A stretch of 64,000 bases of DNA from Streptomyces sp. HUAS ZL42 (GTDB taxonomy: Bacteria > Actinomycetota > Actinomycetes > Streptomycetales > Streptomycetaceae), in contig NZ_CP160403.1 in assembly GCF_040782645.1 (NCBI RefSeq), positions 5,057,001 to 5,121,000 on the forward strand, given 5' to 3'. Numbering within the stretch: position 1 is the stretch's first letter; the number at the start of each line of letters is the position of its first letter. The notes beneath the pieces were generated by a model. That model was not told the origin of the DNA. It made no database searches and worked only from the letters and a program-made list of their open reading frames with translations. Shown here one piece after another: positions 44,087-51,868 of the stretch. The position numbers and the translations under genes are program-made.

Positions 44087-44184
44087 CGTTCCCGCCCTGT
44101 CACCCCCCTGACGCGGCCGTGTCCACCGATACCCGATCGGAGAGACGGCCGCGTCCGGCTATGCTCGGGGAGGCAACATCGCCT

Positions 44185-44257
44185 GGGCCCTTAGCTCAAT
44201 TGGCAGAGCAGTGGACTTTTAATCCATTGGTTGTGGGTTCGAGTCCCACAGGGCCTA
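44185..44257 (+). tRNA. tRNA-Lys (anticodon TTT)
   Basis: 73 bases; acceptor GGGCCCT/AGGGCCT with a G-T first pair, D-arm TAGCTCAATTGG, anticodon loop CTTTTAA, T-arm GTTCGAGT, discriminator A. A strong terminator follows. Confidence 0.95.
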
Positions 44258-44262
44258 CGGAA

Positions 44263-44298
44263 GAGCCCCCGCACCAGATGGTTCTGGTGCGGGGGCTC
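44263..44298. terminator. Terminator after tRNA-Lys
   Basis: Perfect 16-bp stem, GAGCCCCCGCACCAGA (44263-44278) with its complement at 44283-44298, and a four-base loop. It also faces the convergent gene ending at 44328. Confidence 0.88.
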
Positions 44299-44327
44299 AG
44301 GCGTTCTCCAGGGCCGCGGCCGTCCCG

Positions 44328-44801
44328 TCAGTGGTATTGGCCGACCTCGTAGTCGCCGGCGGGCTGCTGGGTGATGACGTTTCCGCGGTTGAAGGCGTTG
44401 ATGACGGCGATCTGGGTCACCAAGGCGGCGAGCTGGTCCTCGTCGTAGTGCTTGGCGGCGTTGGCCCACACCTCGTCCGAGACGCCGCCGGCCGCGTCCG
44501 CGAGGCGCGTGCCCTCCTCGGTCAGCTCCAGGGCGGCGCGCTCGGCCTCGCTGAAGACCTTGGCCTCGCGCCAGGCAGCGACCAGGTTGATGCGCACCGC
44601 GCTCTCCCCGGCGTGCGCGAGTTCCTTGGTGTGCATGTCGATGCATCCGGCGCAGCCGTTGATCTGGCTGGCGCGGAGGTTGACCAGTTCCCGCGTCGCG
44701 AACGGCAGCGTCGACTCCCCGAGCGCCCTGCTCGCGGCGGCGATGTGCTTGAAGGCCTTGGCCGCGACCGGGATTGCCATGAGGTTCAACCGAGCTTCCA
44801 C
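44328..44801 (-). CDS. Carboxymuconolactone decarboxylase/AhpD-like protein
   Basis: 157-residue all-helical protein of the CMD/AhpD family. The redox site is CAGCIDMH: Cys50, Cys53 and His57, which in AhpD reduces disulfides during peroxide detoxification. VNLRASQINGC just before it is characteristic. GTG 44801 follows AGGAG. The 265-base gap between it and the SsgA-like gene holds no other recognised gene. A role in thiol or peroxide stress is likely but unproven. Confidence 0.87.
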   Translation of the reverse strand: MEARLNLMAIPVAAKAFKHIAAASRALGESTLPFATRELVNLRASQINGCAGCIDMHTKELAHAGESAVRINLVAAWREAKVFSEAERAALELTEEGTRLADAAGGVSDEVWANAAKHYDEDQLAALVTQIAVINAFNRGNVITQQPAGDYEVGQYH

Positions 44802-45066
44802 GATGCACTCCTGTGTCGTTGTTGGCGGTTACACCTCTTGGACAGGACAGCTCCCGCAGGTTGTGACACGTACGAGTGTGATCCGTGTCTCAGCCTTGGA
44901 CGCGCGGCCAGGTTCGTCGCACGGAATCCGCGTCTCTACTTGCGCATCCGCGCCGTGAGTTGGAGGTCTTCCGGGACTGCCTCGGTGGTGATCTGTCCGC
45001 CTGCCCGGGGTGACCGGCAGACCGGCCGACGGGTTCTGGCGGGTCCCCTGACGCCCTGATCGGCCA

Positions 45067-45477
45067 TCAGACCCCGCCGAACAGCGACATGAGGCCCTCG
45101 TCCAGGGCCGGTTCCAGGGACTCGTCGCCCGGAGGGACCGCGGCGTACGAGCGGAGGAGGAAGCGGTGGAGGGCGGTCGTGTCGAAGCGGATCATGGCCA
45201 GGCCCTGGGGTGAGGCGAACTCCACGATCGTGTGCGACGGTCCGCAGGGCCAGATGTGTACGTCGCCGATTCCGGCGGGGGTCCCCAGCCCCTCCTCGAG
45301 GAGGGTCCGGGCGAAGGTCCACGTCACCGCCTCTCCGCCGAGCGAGAACCGGGCCGGGAAGGTGATGTGCACGGCGAGGGGGTCGGTGGAGGCGTAGCGG
45401 AGGGTGGCGGACACCGCGATCTCCCGGGTGCGGGTGATCACGTGGGCGCGGGTGGGGTGCTCCAGGACGACGTGCAT
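45067..45477 (-). CDS. SsgA-family sporulation/cell-division regulator
   Basis: 136-residue protein of the SsgA-like family, found only in sporulating actinobacteria, which guides septum placement and wall remodelling. Family features include YASTDPLAVHITFP near residues 28-41, VTWTFARTLL and GDVHIWPC. ATG 45477 follows GGAGACA. Which member it is (SsgB-SsgG or other) cannot be settled from sequence alone. The divergent neighbour is a sigma-factor fusion gene, separated by 230 bases. Confidence 0.88.
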   Translation of the reverse strand: MHVVLEHPTRAHVITRTREIAVSATLRYASTDPLAVHITFPARFSLGGEAVTWTFARTLLEEGLGTPAGIGDVHIWPCGPSHTIVEFASPQGLAMIRFDTTALHRFLLRSYAAVPPGDESLEPALDEGLMSLFGGV

Positions 45478-45707
45478 GAGCTGTCTCCGAATTCCGGTGA
45501 GGTGCCACCGGCCCGGTCCGGCCGATGTGTCTTCTCGACCTCGTGGAGGGCCCGCGCATTACGCGAGATCGCGAGACATGTGTTGTGACCTGTATCACCT
45601 TCCCCGATTCCTTGCGATTTTTGTCATCTACGCTTACAAACTGGCGCTCGCCACATCAGCATCACTTGCCCCATCACCATCCGCAGGGAACTGGAGCGTT
45701 CCTGCCC

Positions 45708-47492
45708 ATGAATGACGGCCCCGTCGCCGCGCCGACACCGGCGTCCGCGTCCACCACCGCCGAGTACGCGCGGATCTACGAGGAGCAGCAGCCCCGCCTC
45801 GTCGCCTTCGCGCGCTCGCTCACCAGGAACTCCTGGGCCGCCGAGGACCTCGTCGCCGAGGCGCACTTCCGTGTGTGGCGGCGGCTGTCCGCGGGACACG
45901 AGATCGACAACGTGCCGGCGTACCTCATGACGACGGTGCGCCATCTCGCGGCCGCCGCCGGGACCGCCGTACGCGAGACCCCGCAGGACCCGCAGGACCC
46001 GCAGACCGCCGAACGGACCGAGGACGCCGTTCGCGGCGACGACCCTGCCGAGCAGGTGTCCTCGGTGGATCTCCTGGTGCGCGTGCTCGGCCAACTGCCC
46101 GACCGCTGGGTGAAGGCGCTGTGGCTGGCGGAGGCGGAGGGGCAGCCGCTGGCGGCGATCGGTCCGCAGATCGGCATCAAGCAGGGCGCCACGGCGGTGC
46201 TGCTGCACCGGGCGCGGGAGGGTATGCGCCAGGCCTTCCTGCGTGAGCAGCTCGGCGCCCCGGACGATCCCGCGTGCGAGGTCCACTGGGTGCGCATGCC
46301 CGCGTACGTCCGCGGCTCTGCGACGGCGCGGCAGTCCGAGCGGCTGCTCGGCCACGTCGACGCGTGCGAAGACTGCCGCGGGCGGCTCGCCGTTCTGATG
46401 CGCACCAACGACCGGCTGCCCGCACTCGTCGGTCCGGCTCTGCTCGTGTTCGCGCTCGGCGGCGCCGGCAAGTTCCTCCTGTCGTTCGCCGCGGGTTCCG
46501 CAGGTGCGGCGACCGCGGTGGGCGGGAAGGGTGGCGGGCTACTGCAGTCCGTACGCGGTGGCGTGAACGGTGGCTCGAAGGTGCCGACGACGGTGGTCTC
46601 GGTCGGCGCGGCCGTGGTGGCCGCCGCCGCGATCTTCATCACGCTCGCCTCGATCGACCCCCACACGGTTCCGATCGAGCGGACGCCGGTGGCGGAGGCT
46701 CCGGTCGCGGAGGTCCCGGTGACCCGGCAGCCCACGGAGGCCGGACCCGGCACCGAGGACGTGACCCAGGACCGCGGTACGTCCGCCGCCTCGAGCCGGA
46801 ACGGTGGCGACCAGGGCGAACAGGCCGTCAGGGGCAGCGCCGGTCGTGCGTCTTCGGGCGGCACCGGCGGGGCGGGACCCGTGGTTGTTCCGGCGCAGGG
46901 CGGTGGCGCCGCGACGGGCGGCTCCGAGCCGGAACCCGCCGTGGACGAGCAGCCGGATGGCCAGGATCAAGACCAGGACCAGGGCCAAGGGCAAGGCCAG
47001 GGTCACGGGCAGGACCAGGATCAGGACCAGGGCCAAGGGCAAGGCCAGGATCAGGACCAGGACCAGGACCAGGATCACGGCGACGATCAGGACCAGGATC
47101 ACGGGGACGACCAGGACCAGGATCACCCCGGGGAGGAACCGGAAACCCCCGGTACCGAGAACCCCGGCACCCAGAACCCGGGCGCCGAAACCCCCGGTTC
47201 CGGGACTCCGGCTACGCCCTCGCCCGCCCCCGCGCCGGAGCCGGTTCCCCCGACTCCCGCGGAACCCACCCCGGTTGAGGAGCCTCCCACCCCTCCGGAG
47301 ACGTCCGAACCGACCCCGGCCGACCCCGCTCCGGCGTATCCGTCACCGGACGACCCCACACCCGCGGACCCCACACCCGCGGACCCCACACCCGCGGACC
47401 CCACACCCCCGGACCCGGCACCGGCCGATCCCGGCCCCGCTCCCACCCCCGACGAGCCGCCCGCTCCCCCCGGAGGCGGCTGCGGGGACTGA
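45708..47492 (+). CDS. ECF-type sigma factor fused to zinc finger, TM helices and repeat tail
   Basis: 594 residues. Sigma region 2 is at about 20-90 (RSLTRNSWAAEDLVAEAHFRV in two parts) and region 4 at about 130-185 (LPDRWVKALWLAEAEG). A putative zinc-finger anti-sigma-like segment follows, with Cys near 190 and HVDACEDC near 219-225. Hydrophobic stretches lie near 245-270 and 295-318, so the rest should be outside the membrane. The outer part has a long Asp-Gln/Gly-Gln repeat (about 417-474) and then Pro/Thr/Glu repeats including four PADPT units. The architecture implies a sigma factor tethered at the membrane and released by a signal. ATG 45708 has GGAG about 12 bases upstream. Confidence 0.82.
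   Translation: MNDGPVAAPTPASASTTAEYARIYEEQQPRLVAFARSLTRNSWAAEDLVAEAHFRVWRRLSAGHEIDNVPAYLMTTVRHLAAAAGTAVRETPQDPQDPQTAERTEDAVRGDDPAEQVSSVDLLVRVLGQLPDRWVKALWLAEAEGQPLAAIGPQIGIKQGATAVLLHRAREGMRQAFLREQLGAPDDPACEVHWVRMPAYVRGSATARQSERLLGHVDACEDCRGRLAVLMRTNDRLPALVGPALLVFALGGAGKFLLSFAAGSAGAATAVGGKGGGLLQSVRGGVNGGSKVPTTVVSVGAAVVAAAAIFITLASIDPHTVPIERTPVAEAPVAEVPVTRQPTEAGPGTEDVTQDRGTSAASSRNGGDQGEQAVRGSAGRASSGGTGGAGPVVVPAQGGGAATGGSEPEPAVDEQPDGQDQDQDQGQGQGQGHGQDQDQDQGQGQGQDQDQDQDQDHGDDQDQDHGDDQDQDHPGEEPETPGTENPGTQNPGAETPGSGTPATPSPAPAPEPVPPTPAEPTPVEEPPTPPETSEPTPADPAPAYPSPDDPTPADPTPADPTPADPTPPDPAPADPGPAPTPDEPPAPPGGGCGD
46960..47130 (+). repeat. Hexanucleotide repeat tract encoding Asp-Gln/Gly-Gln
   Basis: Imperfect runs of CAGGAC, CAGGAT and CAAGGG/CAGGGC units inside the sigma-factor fusion gene. 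All unit changes are multiples of three, so slippage would alter the tail length without breaking the frame. A second tract of about four 15-base units follows at about 47349-47410. Confidence 0.85.
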
Positions 47493-47498
47493 CGAGGC

Positions 47499-48140
47499 TT
47501 ACCCCACGCTCAGTTCCGTCAGTTCGCCCAACGGCAGCGTGTGCTGCGTCTGCAGGACCTTCGCCCGCAGATAGCGGACGTTGTGGGCGGTGGTGAAGAC
47601 GCCCGTCGGGACGCGGTCGTTGACGTCGATGCCCAGGTCGCGGAGCTGGTCGGCCTTGTCGGGGTTGTTGGAGAGCAGGTCCAGTTCCCGGATCCCCAGG
47701 GCCTGGAGCATCTGCGCCGCCGCCGTGTAGTCGCGGGCGTCCTCGGGCAGGCCCAGGGCCGCGTTCGCCTCGTAGGTGTCCAGGCCCTGGTCCTGGAGGG
47801 CGTACGCGTCGAGCTTGTTGTACAGGCCGATGCCGCGGCCCTCCTGGCGGAGGTAGAGCAGGACGCCGCCGCGGGCCGCGATGCGTTCGACCGCCTCGCG
47901 CAGCTGGGGACCGCAGTCGCAGCGTGCGGAGCCGAAGACGTCACCGGTCAGGCACTCGGAGTGCAGGCGGACCAGTGGGGTCGCGCCGGGGTCCGGGTCG
48001 CCGAGGACCACGGCCACGTGTTCCTGGCCGTCGGCGAGGCCGTGGAAGGTGACCATTTCGGCGTCGACGCTGTAGCCGTCGTGGAAGCGCAGCGGTACCC
48101 GGACGCGGGCGCGCGGCGTGGCGGCGGGGAAGTCGGGCAT
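47499..48140 (-). CDS. ribA: GTP cyclohydrolase II
   Basis: 213-residue stand-alone enzyme converting GTP to 2,5-diamino-6-ribosylamino-pyrimidinone phosphate, formate and pyrophosphate. Zinc ligands are Cys63, Cys74 and Cys76 (SECLTGDVFGSARCDCG), and RQEGRGIG and AYALQDQG follow. The Tyr at about 113 matches the residue conserved in canonical enzymes, so the normal product is expected rather than the formylated variant. There is no fused RibB domain. ATG 48140 follows GGAG. MarR-type operator palindromes lie at 48211-48272 upstream, and a MarR gene and a RibD-like gene follow, forming a module. Confidence 0.93.
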   Translation of the reverse strand: MPDFPAATPRARVRVPLRFHDGYSVDAEMVTFHGLADGQEHVAVVLGDPDPGATPLVRLHSECLTGDVFGSARCDCGPQLREAVERIAARGGVLLYLRQEGRGIGLYNKLDAYALQDQGLDTYEANAALGLPEDARDYTAAAQMLQALGIRELDLLSNNPDKADQLRDLGIDVNDRVPTGVFTTAHNVRYLRAKVLQTQHTLPLGELTELSVG

Positions 48141-48210
48141 GCGGGTTCTCCGGGTTCCGTTCCGTACCGGTGCCGCCCGCCTCGGGCGGACGGCATCTGC
48201 TTCACACACC

Positions 48211-48272
48211 TGCTTCAGATTTGAAGCAGATCTACGGTTCGAGACCCTACCTCATGCTTGAAATTTGAAGCA
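48211..48272. promoter_or_regulatory. Putative MarR operators upstream of ribA
   Basis: Two palindromic boxes: TGCTTCA-N4-TGAAGCA (48211-48228) and TGCTTGAAATTTGAAGCA (48255-48272). They share the half-site TTGAA/TTCAA with the box at 48835-48851. They lie 71-132 bases before the ribA start and beside the MarR gene end. Confidence 0.6.
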
Positions 48273-48307
48273 ATGGGTTTGTGGTGCGGCTCATGGGGCC
48301 GGCGGTG

Positions 48308-48823
48308 TCATGAACAGGTCCCGGACGAACGGCGCCGCCACGGCACGTCCTCCGCCGCACTCCCGGCGTCGTCCCCCTCCAGCGCCTGCGCGACGCCGGT
48401 GCAGATCTCCTCGAGCTGCGTCACCTGCTCCGGGGTCAGCCGGTCGAAGAGATGGGTGCGGACGGTCTCGACGTGGCCCGGGGCCGAGCGCTCCAGGACG
48501 GCCATCCCCTCGTCCGTCAGCGCGGCGATGCGGCCGCGCTTGTCCCACCGGCAGCTCTCGGTGCGCAGCAGGCCGTCCTTCTCTAGGCGCGTCACCGCAT
48601 ACGTCAGCCGACTGCGGGTGATCTTCAGTTTCTCGGCGAGATCGGTCATGCGCAGGGCACGGTGCGGGGTCTCGGAGAGATTGGCGAGGATGGAGTAGTA
48701 GAGATGGGGCATGCCGGCGTCCTGCTGGAGCTGCCGGTCGATCGCGTCCTCCAGGAGGTGCGTCGCGGCGATGTATGCGCGCCAGGCGCGCTGCTCCTCG
48801 GGCGTGAGCCAGCGGGTCGTCAT
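48308..48823 (-). CDS. MarR-family transcriptional regulator
   Basis: 171 residues with a winged helix: LRMTDLAEKLKITRSRLTYAV as the recognition region (about 60-80) and the wing DKRGRIAALTDEG. The dimerisation helices at both ends are typical of MarR. The C-terminus ends in basic WRRRSSGTCS. ATG 48823 lies 12 bases from a perfect 17-base palindrome, so self-regulation is likely. The ribA gene is downstream on the same strand and the RibD-like gene is divergent, so the regulator probably senses a flavin-path intermediate or a redox or antibiotic signal. Confidence 0.88.
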   Translation of the reverse strand: MTTRWLTPEEQRAWRAYIAATHLLEDAIDRQLQQDAGMPHLYYSILANLSETPHRALRMTDLAEKLKITRSRLTYAVTRLEKDGLLRTESCRWDKRGRIAALTDEGMAVLERSAPGHVETVRTHLFDRLTPEQVTQLEEICTGVAQALEGDDAGSAAEDVPWRRRSSGTCS

Positions 48824-48834
48824 ACAGCCAGTGT

Positions 48835-48851
48835 AAGTTTGTTTCAAACTT
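48835..48851. promoter_or_regulatory. MarR/RibD-like divergent operator
   Basis: AAGTTTGtttCAAACTT is a perfect 17-base palindrome in the 83-base gap between the MarR gene and the RibD-like gene. The overlapping TTCAAACTTGAA repeats the half-site seen upstream of ribA. Confidence 0.68.
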
Positions 48852-48906
48852 GAACCAAGACCCACCTTCATCCACCCGCCACCACACACCGCCGGGGAGC
48901 GCGTCG

Positions 48907-50037
48907 ATGCCCCACCCGTACGTCCTGCTGTCCGCCGCCGTCTCCCTCGACGGCTACCTCGACGACACCGGCCCGGAGCGGCTGCTGCTCTCCAGCCCCG
49001 GCGACTTCGACCGGGTCGACGAGGTGCGGGCGTCCGTCGACGCCATCCTCGTCGGCGCCGGCACGATCCGCGCCGACAACCCCCGGCTCCTGGTCAACTC
49101 GCCCGAGCGGCGGGCCGCCCGGGTCGCCGCGGGACAGCCGGAGTACCCACTGAAGGTCACGGTCAGCGGATCCGGTGAGCTGGACCCCACGGCGAACTTC
49201 TGGCACACGGGCGGCGAGAAGGTCGTCTATACGACGGAAAAGGGCGCGGAACGGGCACGGTCACTGCGCCTCGGGGCCGACGTCGTCTCCCTCGGCCCCG
49301 ATCTCGACTGGCGGCGACTGCTGGAACACCTCCACGACGTGCGCGGTGTACGACGGCTCATGGTCGAGGGCGGCGGCACCGTCCACACCCAGCTGCTCCA
49401 GCAGGGGCTGGCGGACGAGCTGCAGCTCGTGCTCGCGCCGCTGTTCGTCGGCGAGCCGGACGCGCCCCGGCTGTTCGGCCCGGGCGGGTACCAGGGCGGG
49501 CGGCTGCGGCTGGTGGAGACCCGGCGGATCGAGGACGTCGTCCTGATGCGGTACGAGCCGACCGCACCCGGCAGCGGGGGGTCCGCCTCGGCGGCCGACC
49601 GGCACTGGCTGGCGCTCGCGTGTGAGCTGGCGGCGCAGTGTCCGCCGTCGGAGACCGCGTTCAGCGTGGGGGCGGTGGTCGTGGCGGCCGACGGGACCGA
49701 GCTGGCGCGGGGGTACTCACGGGAGGGGGGTGACACCGTGGTGCACGCGGAGGAGGCGGCGCTGGCCAAGGTGTCCGCGACGGACCCGCGGCTCGGCTCC
49801 GCGACGGTGTACAGCAGCCTGGAACCGTGCGCACGGCGGTCGTCCCGGCCCGCGCCGTGCGCACGGCTGATCCTCGACGCCGGGGTACGGCGGGTCGTGA
49901 CGGCGTGGCGTGAGCCTGACACCTTCGTCGAGAGTGCCGACGGGAGCGGGGTGCTGGCGGCCGAGGGCGCGGAGGTCGTCGTACTCCCGGAATACGAGGA
50001 GCGGGCCAAGGCGCCCAACCGCCATCTGCCGGCGTGA
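48907..50037 (+). CDS. RibD-like protein with reversed domain order (reductase-deaminase)
   Basis: 376 residues. The N-terminal RibD_C/dihydrofolate-reductase-like domain has SAAVSLDGYL, AILVGAGTIRADNPRLLV and LMVEGGGTVHTQLL. The C-terminal cytidine-deaminase-fold domain, from about residue 240, has the zinc motifs HAEEAAL and LEPCARRSSRPAPC. Standard RibD has the deaminase first and the reductase second, so the order is swapped. Both active sites look intact. With GTP cyclohydrolase II alongside, it would take the RibA product to 5-amino-6-ribitylamino-uracil phosphate, for riboflavin, deazaflavin F420 or a special metabolite. ATG 48907 follows GGGGAGCG. Confidence 0.85.
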   Translation: MPHPYVLLSAAVSLDGYLDDTGPERLLLSSPGDFDRVDEVRASVDAILVGAGTIRADNPRLLVNSPERRAARVAAGQPEYPLKVTVSGSGELDPTANFWHTGGEKVVYTTEKGAERARSLRLGADVVSLGPDLDWRRLLEHLHDVRGVRRLMVEGGGTVHTQLLQQGLADELQLVLAPLFVGEPDAPRLFGPGGYQGGRLRLVETRRIEDVVLMRYEPTAPGSGGSASAADRHWLALACELAAQCPPSETAFSVGAVVVAADGTELARGYSREGGDTVVHAEEAALAKVSATDPRLGSATVYSSLEPCARRSSRPAPCARLILDAGVRRVVTAWREPDTFVESADGSGVLAAEGAEVVVLPEYEERAKAPNRHLPA

Positions 50038-50136
50038 GCGGTCCGGCCGCAGGTGCGCGAGTGGCGTCCGGGACTCCCCCCGGACAAACCCTTGTGCTTC
50101 GTGTCCCGCGCATGGCGTACACTGGTGTCACACCGA

Positions 50137-50210
50137 CGCGGGGTGGAGCAGCTCGGTAGCTCGCTGGGCTCATAACCCAGAGGTCGCAGGTTCAAATCCT
50201 GTCCCCGCTA
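50137..50210 (+). tRNA. Initiator tRNA-Met (anticodon CAT)
   Basis: 74 bases. The acceptor CGCGGGG faces CCCCGCT, giving a C-T mismatch at position 1:72. The anticodon stem has three G-C pairs (CTGGG/CCCAG) around CTCATAA. Both are marks of the formyl-methionine initiator. Confidence 0.95.
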
Positions 50211-50217
50211 CTGAAGG

Positions 50218-50253
50218 CCGAGGGCCGGGACCCATGAGGGTCCCGGCCCTCGG
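50218..50253 (+). terminator. Terminator after initiator tRNA
   Basis: Perfect 16-bp stem CCGAGGGCCGGGACCC (50218-50233) with its complement at 50238-50253, ATGA loop, eight bases past the tRNA. Confidence 0.9.
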
Positions 50254-50494
50254 TGTGTTTCGGCTCGCCGTATGACTCTCTTGATCGTTGTTACCGGGGG
50301 TGAGCGCGCGACCGCCCTCCGCATAACAATTGATACACCGTCAAAACCTGTGGGAATCCTGAGGCACGGCCAACTCGCCCGATTTAAGACGGTCATGGCC
50401 CGTTGGTCCGGGCCAAAAAAGTTAATGATCAAGTGGAACAGCTTGGAATCCGGTGTCCACGTCTATTAACGTTCGATAACGCAGCGCGGTCGTC

Positions 50495-50670
50495 CCAGCC
50501 GTCACAAGAGGCGGCTCCGTGCTCACGTGCCGAATCCCGCAAGGGAACCGGGGAACCACCAACTTGGGGTGAATCGCGCGGAATGCCGCCGGTGACTACC
50601 GGCTGGTATACGCGCGTAGGAGACCTTCCCGCTCCGAACCCGTCAGCTAACCCGGTAGGCGACGGAAGGA
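50495..50670 (+). promoter_or_regulatory. ydaO-yuaA type c-di-AMP riboswitch
   Basis: The 5' leader of the M23 peptidase gene carries the conserved blocks of this riboswitch: CCGAATCCCGC, GGGGAACCACC, TTGGGGTGAATCGCGCGG and GAACCCGTCAGCTAACC...GGTAGGCGAC. It ends just before the ribosome binding site GGAAAGGAG. In Streptomyces this class sits upstream of cell-wall hydrolase genes (e.g. rpfA), where c-di-AMP turns expression off. The promoter should lie in the AT-richer stretch 50380-50480. Confidence 0.88.
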
Positions 50671-50685
50671 AAGGAGTACGCCTTC

Positions 50686-51708
50686 GTGGCGTCCAACCGG
50701 CCTGCCCCACAAGCCCCGTTCGTGCCGAGCCAGCGCACTCCCGAGACCTTCGGCTACGGCAGCTACCGCACCGACGAGGGCCCCTGGGAGGAGTGGAACC
50801 CCACCGAGGAGTCCATTCAGCCGGTACGCGGCCGGCATCGCGTCAGCAAGCAGCGCGGCGGGGGACTCGCCCGCAGCTCCACCGTTCTGGGCGTCGGCGT
50901 CATCGCCGCCGTCGGCGCGGGCGGCATGGCCAGCGCCAACACCGGCAAGCCGCCGGTGTCCATCTCCATGCCCGACCTGCCCTCGTTCCTCTCGGACGAC
51001 GCCTCGGACGCCAAGCCGGCCACGGCCGCGCTCAGCAGCGTCGTGAGCGCCGACGACACCACCGAGGGCACCAACGGCGCCGGCGACGCGCTGCGCGACC
51101 GGATCATGGCGCAGGCCCAGTCGCAGAAGGTCCAGGTCGACACCAAGGCCCAGCTGGCCACCGAGGCCGCCGTGGCCAAGCAGGCCGCCGAGGCGGCGGC
51201 GCAGGCGGAGAAGGAGGCCGCGGAGGCGGCCGCCGCCGCCAAGAAGAAGGCGGAGGAGGAGGCCGCGCGGAAGGCGGAGGCCGAGCGCCTCGCCGAGCTG
51301 GCCAGGCAGTACACGCTGCCGACCTCCTCGTACACCATCACCTCGACCTTCGGTCAGGCCGGCTCCATGTGGTCCTCCGGCTACCACACGGGCCTCGACT
51401 TCGCCGCTCCCACGGGCACGCCGATCAAGGCGATCCACAGTGGCACGATCACCGAGGCGGGCTGGTCCGGCTCCTACGGCTACCGCACGATCCTCACCCT
51501 CGACGACGGCACCGAGCTGTGGTTCTGCCACCAGTCGTCGATCAGCGTGAGCGTGGGACAGAAGGTCAGCACCGGCGACGTCATCGGCCGCGTGGGCGCG
51601 ACGGGCAACGTGACCGGGCCGCACCTGCACCTCGAGGTCCACCCGAACGGCCAGGCCGACGGGATCGACCCCATGGCGTGGCTGCGGAGCAGGGGCCTCA
51701 ACCCCTGA
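50686..51708 (+). CDS. M23-family peptidoglycan endopeptidase
   Basis: 340 residues. A cytoplasmic N-terminus of about 65 residues is followed by a signal/anchor helix (TVLGVGVIAAVGAGGMASA), an Ala/Glu/Lys-rich coiled coil (about 150-200), and a LytM/M23 domain. The zinc site is complete: HTGLDF (HxxxD) and HLHLE (HxH). It should cut peptide cross-links of the cell wall. GTG 50686 follows GGAAAGGAG. The c-di-AMP riboswitch in its leader ties expression to turgor and second-messenger state, suggesting a role in growth or spore germination. Confidence 0.93.
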   Translation: MASNRPAPQAPFVPSQRTPETFGYGSYRTDEGPWEEWNPTEESIQPVRGRHRVSKQRGGGLARSSTVLGVGVIAAVGAGGMASANTGKPPVSISMPDLPSFLSDDASDAKPATAALSSVVSADDTTEGTNGAGDALRDRIMAQAQSQKVQVDTKAQLATEAAVAKQAAEAAAQAEKEAAEAAAAAKKKAEEEAARKAEAERLAELARQYTLPTSSYTITSTFGQAGSMWSSGYHTGLDFAAPTGTPIKAIHSGTITEAGWSGSYGYRTILTLDDGTELWFCHQSSISVSVGQKVSTGDVIGRVGATGNVTGPHLHLEVHPNGQADGIDPMAWLRSRGLNP

Positions 51709-51868
51709 CGCACACCCCATCCGACCCCGGCGGTCCTGACGAAAACCCCCCACGTCAGGGCTGCCGGTCCGGCGTTTTCCGCTTCCGGAACCTTAACTTC
51801 CGCACGTTTACGGGAACTTTGCGGCTGTCTCGGAAGAGGGGCCTCCGTCGCGGCTGTTGACGTTGAGC

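Noticed and set aside
46960..47410. Repeat tract considered as a CRISPR array
   Set aside because: Units are 6 or 15 bases, in frame within a coding gene, with no spacers of constant length.
48308..48823. MarR regulator as part of a multidrug-efflux locus
   Set aside because: There is no transporter adjacent; the palindromes point to ribA and the RibD-like gene instead.
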